A stretch of DNA of 11,140 nt from Candidatus Gottesmanbacteria bacterium (GTDB taxonomy: Bacteria; Patescibacteriota; Microgenomatia; UBA10105; UBA927), in NCBI GenBank assembly GCA_016199185.1, contig JACQHE010000056.1, positions 1 to 11,140 of the forward strand, given 5' to 3'. This document shows, one piece after another, positions 6,391 through 11,140 of this stretch. Each line of letters begins with the position of its first letter. The first letter of the stretch is position 1. The translations under genes were made by a program, and so were the position numbers. Below the pieces are notes generated by a model, which saw nothing but the letters and a program-made list of their open reading frames with translations, was not told the origin of the DNA and made no database searches.

Positions 6391-6818
6391 TCCAAAACTT
6401 CAATTTTTCCTACATCCATGAGCCAGGCGGCTTTCTGGGCGGCAAATGTCTCACCCCAGACTTTCACTTTTTTCCCCACATAGGAGTCCAGGTCTACCAC
6501 GGAGGAAACGAGATATGCCGTCTGCGATGGACCGCCTTCACGGATAAGCTTATGCGTCCCTTCGCCGTTGATGCCGCCTTTCTCAAGTGTCCCTTCTGCG
6601 GAGTCTTTAAACGTCTTAGTGTCGGCAATCCCTTCTGCCTTATCCGTCTTGATCATTCCCGGAGTTTCGCTTGAGGCAGGACCCGCAAGATTGGTGCTTC
6701 GGGCCAGAAGGTATCCTGTCCCGATACCCAAAAGCACGAGCGCGGCATAGACCCCGATCGTCACCATGCGCATCTTTCGAGGAGTAACGACCGGTTCTGC
6801 ATTGGGTGAGAGTGCCAT
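6387..6818 (-). CDS. Membrane-anchored protein with small C-terminal (OB-like?) domain
   Basis: A 143-residue protein from the ATG at 6818. A short cytoplasmic N-terminus is followed by one membrane helix (about 18-38, RMVTIGVYAALVLLGIGTGY), a polar Gly/Glu/Lys linker (about 40-100), and a compact C-terminal module (101-143) with AYLVSSVVDLDSYVGKKVKV followed by WGETF and WLMDVGKIEVLE. The VGKKVKVWGET...DVGKIEV pattern resembles OB-fold strands, but that is a guess from spacing. An in-frame ATG at 6845 would add nine residues and overlap the end of prfB; the 6818 start gives a normal 19-base gap and is preferred. Its stop overlaps the ftsE start by ATGA. Location between prfB and ftsE suggests an envelope or division role, but no function can be assigned. 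Confidence 0.7.
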   Translation of the reverse strand: MALSPNAEPVVTPRKMRMVTIGVYAALVLLGIGTGYLLARSTNLAGPASSETPGMIKTDKAEGIADTKTFKDSAEGTLEKGGINGEGTHKLIREGGPSQTAYLVSSVVDLDSYVGKKVKVWGETFAAQKAAWLMDVGKIEVLE

Positions 6819-6837
6819 ACAACGATAGTATGAGCAT

Positions 6838-7848
6838 TTATGCAAATCTTTTCAAGTAGGCAGTCACGAACCCGTCGATGTCCCCGTCCAGTACGCTGTC
6901 CGTGTCGCTTGTCTCGTACTGTGTCCGCAAGTCTTTGACCATGTGGTACGGGTGCAGAACGTATGAACGAATCTGATTGCCCCACCCCGGCGTCTTGTAG
7001 GTACCTTTGAGTTTGGCCTCTTCTATCCTGCGCTCCTGTTCCTCGGCGGCCCACAGCTTGGCCCGAAGAATTTTAAGCGCATAGTCGCGGTTTTGCCCCT
7101 GATAGCGCTGGGTTTGGCACGTGACGACGATCCCCGTGGGTTTATGCGTGAGGCGTACCGCGGTGGAAACCTTATTGACGTTTTGCCCGCCCTTGCCGCC
7201 TGAACGGAAAAAATCCCATTCCAGATCATCTTCTTTGATGACCGGGCCGACCGTGTCTTCCACAACCGGCAACACTTCCGCCATGGCAAAGGACGTCTGC
7301 CGGAGATTATCCGCGTTAAACGGCGACTGACGCACCAGGCGGTGCACACCTGCTTCTGCTTTAAGTTGTCCGTACGCGTACGTACCGGAAACCTGAAAGG
7401 TGATGCTTTTGATGCCCGCCTCATCGCCGAGAGTTTGATCAAGCCCTTCCACCTCCCATCCCTTGCGCTGGGAGTAGCGCTGGTACATACGCGCCAACAT
7501 CGCCGTCCAGTCCATGGCCTCTGTCCCCCCTTGCCCGGCATGGAGCGTGAGGATGGCGTCAGCGCGGTCATACGGCCCGGACAGATACACGGCGTATTCC
7601 AGCCGGTCCACTTCTTTCGCAAGCGCCGCCTCATCGCCTCCTTCGGTAAGAAGCTCAAGCATCTCTCCCTCTTCCAACTCCTTCTGGAGGGTCGAAAGCT
7701 GCTTCATTTTTCTAGCGGCAGTTTGCGGATCGGCCCAAAAATCGGGCTTCATGCTCTCCGCTTCAAGCTGCCGGATGGCTTTTCGCTTCTCCTCAAGGGC
7801 AAGTTTCGTAAGAATATCTTTCGCGCGGGACACCAGTGCTTCATTCAT
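6838..7848 (-). CDS. prfB: Peptide chain release factor 2 (RF2)
   Basis: A 336-residue class I release factor that recognises UGA and UAA stops and triggers peptide release on the ribosome. The RF2-type anticodon tripeptide SPF is at 175-177 (VRQSPFNADN), and the catalytic GGQ is at 220-222 (GGKGGQNVN); the 45-residue interval matches E. coli RF2. The N-terminus (KPDFWADP at 34-41, WEVEGLD at 131-137) is family-typical though a few residues shorter than E. coli RF2. No in-frame UGA or CTTTGA slippery site is present near the start, so the programmed frameshift that autoregulates many prfB genes is absent. The ATG overlaps the stop of the toxin gene as ATGA, with no Shine-Dalgarno site, so translation probably depends on the upstream toxin frame. 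Confidence 0.95.
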   Translation of the reverse strand: MNEALVSRAKDILTKLALEEKRKAIRQLEAESMKPDFWADPQTAARKMKQLSTLQKELEEGEMLELLTEGGDEAALAKEVDRLEYAVYLSGPYDRADAILTLHAGQGGTEAMDWTAMLARMYQRYSQRKGWEVEGLDQTLGDEAGIKSITFQVSGTYAYGQLKAEAGVHRLVRQSPFNADNLRQTSFAMAEVLPVVEDTVGPVIKEDDLEWDFFRSGGKGGQNVNKVSTAVRLTHKPTGIVVTCQTQRYQGQNRDYALKILRAKLWAAEEQERRIEEAKLKGTYKTPGWGNQIRSYVLHPYHMVKDLRTQYETSDTDSVLDGDIDGFVTAYLKRFA

Positions 7849-8210
7849 AATATGGGTACGTCGTAGGCAAGCATCTTTTTGTCAAGCGTGATGAGCATGC
7901 ACCCCTCAACTCTTGCTTGCGCAACCAGCATCCGATCAAACGGATCTTTGTGATGAAACGGAAGCTTACGAAGTTCGTCTATATGAGGAAGGGTGATAGT
8001 GAGAAGCATATATTCAAAATTCCGAAAATAACTATCAAACGGCAATTGAAGATGTAATTTCTTAGCTTTCAAACTCATTTCCCATGGACTGGTAATGCTG
8101 ACAAAAACATCGTTCTTACGATCCGCAATGATATGTCTCCATTCTGGTTTGAGACGATTATTTCCTTCCAGATACCAAATAAATACATGGGTATCTAAAA
8201 GATATTTCAT
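7845..8210 (-). CDS. PIN-domain ribonuclease toxin, VapC-like
   Basis: A 121-residue PIN-domain protein, typical of type II toxins. Acidic metal-binding residues are visible: D6 in YLLDTHVFIW, E44 in SPWEMSLK, D89 and D92 in HHKDPFDRMLVAQA, and D110 in LITLDKKM. The C-terminus AYDVPIL matches the usual family ending, so the gene looks intact. VapC toxins are RNases that usually cut tRNA or 23S rRNA; the target here cannot be read from sequence. The start overlaps the antitoxin stop by ATGA, and GGAG lies four bases upstream. The stop overlaps the prfB start. By hand count bases 7861-8220 are about 39% GC against roughly 50-55% in sampled prfB lines, which suggests acquisition by transfer. Confidence 0.92.
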   Translation of the reverse strand: MKYLLDTHVFIWYLEGNNRLKPEWRHIIADRKNDVFVSITSPWEMSLKAKKLHLQLPFDSYFRNFEYMLLTITLPHIDELRKLPFHHKDPFDRMLVAQARVEGCMLITLDKKMLAYDVPIL

Positions 8211-8452
8211 AGATCTCCATCATAAAACAGTTTGTTAATTTCTTCATCCTCCTCGTCAAAATCCTCTGCTATGGTAATTTGTCCCTTAAATTTACCAAAT
8301 GTTCGTGGCTTCTTTTCGGCGATATACGGCACGAGCTTAACCACCGGCTTGCCGGCTTTGGCGATCACCACGTCTTCTCCGGCCAATGCGAGATTGACCA
8401 ATTGCGAGAGATTCGTCTTTGCTTGATAGATGTTGGTCAGTTGGAGTGCCAT
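8207..8452 (-). CDS. Phd/YefM-type antitoxin paired with the VapC-like toxin
   Basis: An 81-residue antitoxin. The N-terminal DNA-binding part has the family pattern NIYQAKTNLSQLVNLALAGE (7-26) then VVIAKAGKPVVKLVPY (28-43). The C-terminal tail FGKFKGQITIAEDFDEED (52-69) and the end (to residue 81) is acidic and should wrap the toxin active site. Such antitoxins repress their own operon and neutralise the toxin. Its start is two bases from a strong palindrome that covers the predicted promoter. There is no Shine-Dalgarno site, and the expected transcript leader is under ten bases, so translation may be nearly leaderless. Confidence 0.92.
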   Translation of the reverse strand: MALQLTNIYQAKTNLSQLVNLALAGEDVVIAKAGKPVVKLVPYIAEKKPRTFGKFKGQITIAEDFDEEDEEINKLFYDGDL

Positions 8453-8454
8453 AG

Positions 8455-8477
8455 TAGACTAGACTAAGTCTAGTCTA
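8455..8477. promoter_or_regulatory. Palindromic operator of the toxin-antitoxin operon
   Basis: A 23-base palindrome with perfect 11-bp arms, TAGACTAGACT and AGTCTAGTCTA, around a single central A. Each arm holds two copies of the motif AGACT, so four half-sites are possible. It lies two bases before the antitoxin ATG and contains the predicted -10 box. This is the expected place and form for an autoregulatory Phd/VapB-type operator. Confidence 0.8.
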
Positions 8478-8495
8478 ATCTAGCATTGATGTCAA
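8467..8495 (-). promoter_or_regulatory. Predicted sigma70-type promoter of the toxin-antitoxin operon
   Basis: On the minus strand a perfect -35 box TTGACA (8495-8490) is followed by a 17-base spacer and the -10 box TAGACT (8472-8467, four of six to TATAAT). Transcription would begin near 8460, leaving a leader of about eight bases. The -10 box lies inside the palindromic operator, so a bound antitoxin would block RNA polymerase. It is also the nearest recognisable promoter upstream of prfB and the ftsEX block. Confidence 0.65.
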
Positions 8496-8509
8496 GCGCT
8501 ACTGACAGA

Positions 8510-8884
8510 TTATTCCTTCGGCTTACAAATCATCTCCTCAACTCGATCCTGTTGGGTCGCCGGAAGCTGTTGGTACTGTTTGATGACCTGTGCGGCCACC
8601 TGATCGGAGACGATCTGCTGCACTTTTTGTTCAACGGAGGAGGTGACCACACCGGCAACCGAAGAGATGGTATCCGTCATGTTGACCGGCTGCACGTTTT
8701 TGTCCGTAACGCCAAGCAGATTGGCCGCTGTTTGTCCCGCCTTGGTGCCAAGCACCGTGCCGCGCACTTGTTCAAGCGCCACAGGCTCGGGCTCGGTCGT
8801 AACCTTCGGCCAGAGGAGACTCACCAGCGCCACCACTGCGGCTCCGGCTACTCCCGCCAGCGCATATTTAATGACGAACTGCAT
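8510..8884 (-). CDS. Small membrane-anchored protein of unknown function
   Basis: A 124-residue protein from the ATG at 8884. One N-terminal membrane helix (about 5-25, IKYALAGVAGAAVVALVSLL) is followed by an acidic and polar extracytoplasmic or cytoplasmic region with helical character: TISSVAGVVTSSVEQKVQQI (72-91) and VSDQVAAQVIKQYQQLPATQ (92-111). It ends in CKPKE. An in-frame ATG at 8902 would add six residues but place the start only seven bases from that of divergent ruvC; 8884 is preferred. No known family was recognised. It lies 57 bases upstream of the antitoxin gene, and the toxin-antitoxin operon has its own promoter in that gap. Confidence 0.65.
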   Translation of the reverse strand: MQFVIKYALAGVAGAAVVALVSLLWPKVTTEPEPVALEQVRGTVLGTKAGQTAANLLGVTDKNVQPVNMTDTISSVAGVVTSSVEQKVQQIVSDQVAAQVIKQYQQLPATQQDRVEEMICKPKE

Positions 8885-8909
8885 GACTCTATGATATAAC
8901 ATTGTTCAC
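8885..8909. promoter_or_regulatory. Short divergent promoter region between ruvC and the small membrane protein
   Basis: Only 25 bases separate the two start codons. On the plus strand TATGAT (8890-8895, five of six to TATAAT) could be the -10 box of ruvC, with a poor -35 match TTTAAT at 8867-8872. It would give a leader of under ten bases. On the minus strand TATCAT (8896-8891) occupies the same place. The two -10 boxes overlap, so the promoters would exclude each other. No Shine-Dalgarno site precedes ruvC. The call rests on short matches. Confidence 0.35.
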
Positions 8910-9398
8910 ATGATTATCATGGGCATTGATCCGGGGACGGCGCGCGTAGGTTGGGCAGTGGTTTCGGTAAGTGGCCACCAAACGAGTGCCGTATCATACG
9001 GCTGCATCACGACTCCGGCGCAAACGCCTGCCGAGACGCGGCTTCTTACGATTCATACCGAGCTTACCAGACTACTTACTACCTATGAACCGCAAAGCGT
9101 CGCGCTTGAAGATCTGTTCTTTGCGACCAACGCAAAAACGGTGATTCCCGTAGCCCAAGCTCGGGGGGTGGTGCTCCTTGCATGCGCCCAGCAAAATATT
9201 CCCGTCGTCTCCTACGCACCCAGAGCCGTCAAACGCGCGATTGCCGGTGATGGCATGGCAGACAAAACCCAAGTTACGCGCATGGTCATGCGCATCCTCC
9301 ATCTTGACACACCTCCCAAACCGGACGATACTGCCGATGCCCTGGCTATTGCACTCACGCACGCATATTCGTATAAACTGAAAGGGAAAGTCGCATGA
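8910..9398 (+). CDS. ruvC: Holliday junction resolvase RuvC
   Basis: A 162-residue RuvC, close to the usual length. It is a metal-dependent endonuclease that cuts Holliday junctions symmetrically together with RuvAB. The four catalytic acids are visible: D7 in MGIDPGTARVGWAV, E67 in ALEDLFF, and D140 and D143 in PDDTADALAIALTH. The segment YAPRAVKRAIAGDGMADKTQ (102-121) is the conserved DNA-contacting part. The first ATG gives the normal N-terminus with the catalytic Asp at position 7. The stop overlaps the ruvA start by ATGA. Confidence 0.96.
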   Translation: MIIMGIDPGTARVGWAVVSVSGHQTSAVSYGCITTPAQTPAETRLLTIHTELTRLLTTYEPQSVALEDLFFATNAKTVIPVAQARGVVLLACAQQNIPVVSYAPRAVKRAIAGDGMADKTQVTRMVMRILHLDTPPKPDDTADALAIALTHAYSYKLKGKVA

Positions 9399-9970
9399 TC
9401 GGAGCTCTGCGCGGTATTGCTGATACGCCTATAACCAATCCCCTCCTCCTCATGGTCGCAGGAGTCGGGTATCGCGTGGCAGTCCCCGAGCACGTGCTCA
9501 ACGATATTCACTCCGACGAATCCGTCATCCTCTACACCCACACCTATGTCCGCGAAGACGCGCTTGATCTGTATGGATTTCCGACCCGCGAAGAACTTGC
9601 GCTGTTTGAACTCCTGCTTTCCGTCTCCGGCATCGGACCAAAAACGTCCCTTGCTATCGTAGATCGCGGTGTCTCTGCAGTACGAAGTGCCATCGCCACG
9701 GCGGACGTGTCGTTTTTTACGACCATCCCCCGCTTAGGCAAAAAAAATGCCCAAAAGATTATCATCGAGCTTAAAACAAAACTGGGTAGCATAGAAGAGT
9801 TAGACTTGATGGGAGACGACCGCGGTGAAACCAAGGACATCCTGGAAGCACTTGAATCCATGGGCTTTGCCAAGAAAGAAGCCATTGAAGCGATTAAACA
9901 CGGCAAAGATACCCACATATCTATGGAAGGTCGTCTACGCGAGGCGCTTAAGTATTTACACAAAAGATAA
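9395..9970 (+). CDS. ruvA: Holliday junction branch migration protein RuvA
   Basis: A 191-residue RuvA. The tetramer binds four-way junctions and loads RuvB. An N-terminal OB domain (1-63, with GVGYRVAVP and [10 protein letters not shown]), a central domain with two helix-hairpin-helix motifs (SGIGPKTS at 78-85; [10 protein letters not shown] at 112-121), and a C-terminal three-helix RuvB-binding domain (about 146-191, [20 protein letters not shown]) are all present. In the second hairpin the first Gly of the usual PGxGKK is Arg. It overlaps ruvC by four bases and ends two bases before ruvB. Confidence 0.96.
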   Translation: MIGALRGIADTPITNPLLLMVAGVGYRVAVPEHVLNDIHSDESVILYTHTYVREDALDLYGFPTREELALFELLLSVSGIGPKTSLAIVDRGVSAVRSAIATADVSFFTTIPRLGKKNAQKIIIELKTKLGSIEELDLMGDDRGETKDILEALESMGFAKKEAIEAIKHGKDTHISMEGRLREALKYLHKR

Positions 9971-9972
9971 TC

Positions 9973-10995
9973 ATGGAAAAAAAATCGTCACCCCTTGAAT
10001 CACCAACGCCGGAAGAGGAAAAACTTTTAACGTCGCTTCGTGCCGCTTCGTGGAGTGAGTTTCGGGGACAGGAAAAACTCAAAGAATCCCTGCGGATTGC
10101 CATCACCGCCGCCAAAAAACGCAAAGAGCCGCTCGAGCACATACTCCTCTACGGCCCGCCGGGACTGGGCAAAACTACTATGGCCCATCTCATCGGGAAA
10201 GAACTCGGCGTAAACGTTCGGGTAACCAGCGGCCCGGCCATAGAACGAGCGGGAGATCTGGCGTCTATTCTCACAAACCTCGAACCCCATGACATCCTGT
10301 TCATCGACGAGATTCACCGACTCAATAAGGTGGTTGAGGAGACCATTTATCCGGCCATGGAAGACTTTGCGCTGGACATCGTCATCGGTAAAGGCCCATC
10401 CGCACGTACGCTCCGGCTGGACCTCCCGCCGTTTACCATCGTGGGGGCGACGACCCGCATCGGACTGCTCTCTAACCCTTTGCGTGACCGCTTCGGCCTG
10501 GTATCACGGCTCTCATTTTATGAATCCGACGAGCTCAAACACATCCTCTCCCAAGCGGCGAAGAAGCTCGATACCATCGTCCATCCAAAGGCATTAACTG
10601 AACTTTCCCGCCGGGGCCGCGGCACGCCGCGGGTGGCGCTGCGGCTTCTCAAGCGCGTACGGGACGTCGCCCAGGTCGAAGGCGAAGGCGAAGTAACGGA
10701 AGCAATCCTTGAGCGCTCGCTCTCAATCTTAGAAGTAGACTCTATGGGGCTTGACAGCTCTGACAGGAGACTTCTCGCCACTATCATCGATAAGTTCGCC
10801 GGCGGCCCGGTGGGGATTGAGACGCTTGCCGCTGCCCTCTCCGAAGACATCGGCACGGTAGAGGAAGTCCTGGAGCCCTACATCATGCAGATAGGATTTC
10901 TCAAACGCACCCCGCGCGGAAGAGTGGTGACAGGGGAAGGATTTAAACACCTGGGAAAAATAATCCCCAAGCATCTCCAGGAGCAGCTATTTTAG
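9973..10995 (+). CDS. ruvB: Holliday junction branch migration ATPase RuvB
   Basis: A 340-residue AAA+ ATPase that drives branch migration as a hexameric motor on RuvA-bound junctions. Motifs are Walker [10 protein letters not shown] (61-69), Walker B LFIDEIHR (109-116), sensor 1 GATTR (158-162), the arginine-finger segment NPLRDRFG (168-175), sensor 2 RGRGTPR (214-220), and the C-terminal winged helix with [16 protein letters not shown] (277-292) and [11 protein letters not shown] (310-320). It appears complete and ends TAG at 10993-10995. The start at 9973 is two bases after ruvA, with no strong Shine-Dalgarno site, so coupling to ruvA is likely. No intrinsic terminator is visible just after it. 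Confidence 0.97.
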   Translation: MEKKSSPLESPTPEEEKLLTSLRAASWSEFRGQEKLKESLRIAITAAKKRKEPLEHILLYGPPGLGKTTMAHLIGKELGVNVRVTSGPAIERAGDLASILTNLEPHDILFIDEIHRLNKVVEETIYPAMEDFALDIVIGKGPSARTLRLDLPPFTIVGATTRIGLLSNPLRDRFGLVSRLSFYESDELKHILSQAAKKLDTIVHPKALTELSRRGRGTPRVALRLLKRVRDVAQVEGEGEVTEAILERSLSILEVDSMGLDSSDRRLLATIIDKFAGGPVGIETLAAALSEDIGTVEEVLEPYIMQIGFLKRTPRGRVVTGEGFKHLGKIIPKHLQEQLF

Positions 10996-11140
10996 CATCT
11001 CGTCAATGGCGGTTTTGAAACTTGCCCCAACTTCGCCAGTCTTCGAGGCTAAAGTGGTAGTTTGTGGCCACCATATCTTTGACTGTTACTGATGTGTTGG
11101 TTGCGCCTCAAGGAGCCGGAGCTGCCAGCGTGACGCACGA
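10996..11140. other. Region after ruvB with no convincing gene
   Basis: These 145 bases hold no open frame that continues convincingly to the window edge and no clear T-tailed hairpin. Two short minus-strand readings are worth recording. One ends at a TAG formed at about 10995-10993 and reads [17 protein letters not shown] at its C-terminus. Another frame contains SVTVKDMVATNYHFSLEDW, which faintly recalls cupredoxin-type strands but is bounded by stops on both sides. Together they could be remnants of a decayed minus-strand gene. The evidence is too thin to call one. Confidence 0.2.

Noticed and set aside
7023..7658. 211-codon minus-strand open frame inside prfB
   Set aside because: It is an alternative frame of a clear RF2 gene, is rich in Arg, Ser and Pro as expected of a shadow frame, and shows no domain.
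7342..7866. 174-codon plus-strand open frame opposite prfB
   Set aside because: Antisense shadow of RF2 with no motif, signal or promoter. It ends in the toxin gene.
8486..8899. 137-codon plus-strand open frame opposite the small membrane protein
   Set aside because: The minus-strand frame has a clean membrane helix and ordinary composition, while the plus frame is rich in His, Arg and Leu and runs into the ruvC promoter region.
10996..11140. Cupredoxin-like or other minus-strand gene after ruvB
   Set aside because: The readable stretches are under 30 residues, fall in different frames and are bounded by stops; chance is an adequate explanation.

Overview
The window looks like a stretch of chromosome from a Patescibacteria/CPR bacterium, probably close to Microgenomates. 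The basis is compact layout with many 4-base ATGA gene overlaps, few clear Shine-Dalgarno sites, small membrane-anchored proteins with Pro/Thr-rich stalks, a CAP-domain protein with terminal membrane segments, and an unusual FtsEX-linked M23 hydrolase. The taxonomic call rests on gene style and memory of related proteins, not on a search. The standard bacterial code fits: UGA is used as a stop in several genes and a complete RF2 gene is present, which argues against the UGA=Gly lineages (Gracilibacteria/Absconditabacteria).

Layout. From 8884 down to 1 everything is on the minus strand. In transcription order it runs: a small membrane-anchored protein (8884-8510); a VapB/VapC-like toxin-antitoxin pair (8452-7845) behind its own promoter/operator; prfB (RF2); a small membrane protein; ftsE; ftsX; a coiled-coil M23 peptidase; a secreted stalked surface protein; a VanZ-like protein; tsaE; a paired palindromic repeat; a tsaC-tsaB fusion; a CAP-domain protein; and the start of another small membrane protein leaving the window at base 1. 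From 8910 to 10995 the plus strand holds ruvC-ruvA-ruvB, reading divergently with 25 bases between start codons. The last 145 bases have no convincing gene.

How the genes work together. The prfB-ftsE-ftsX neighbourhood is a conserved bacterial arrangement. FtsEX is an ABC-type division machine that typically controls a coiled-coil peptidoglycan hydrolase or hydrolase activator, and the gene just after ftsX is such a protein, with all M23 zinc ligands. The tsaE and tsaC-tsaB genes supply three of the four core functions for the essential tRNA t6A modification; tsaD is not in view. RuvCAB process Holliday junctions. The remaining genes encode surface or membrane proteins of unknown role.

Most notable points: (1) the M23 catalytic domain appears circularly permuted, with the HLHFE half before the HxxxD half; (2) TsaC is fused to a TsaB that has only its N-terminal lobe; (3) the toxin gene overlaps the start of prfB by ATGA, tying an essential termination factor to a toxin-antitoxin operon; (4) a near-perfect 23-base palindrome sits on the antitoxin promoter; (5) a mobile-type palindromic repeat supplies the stop codon and last residues of FtsX. 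No tRNA, rRNA, CRISPR array or insertion sequence was seen. No gap between genes exceeds 300 bases.
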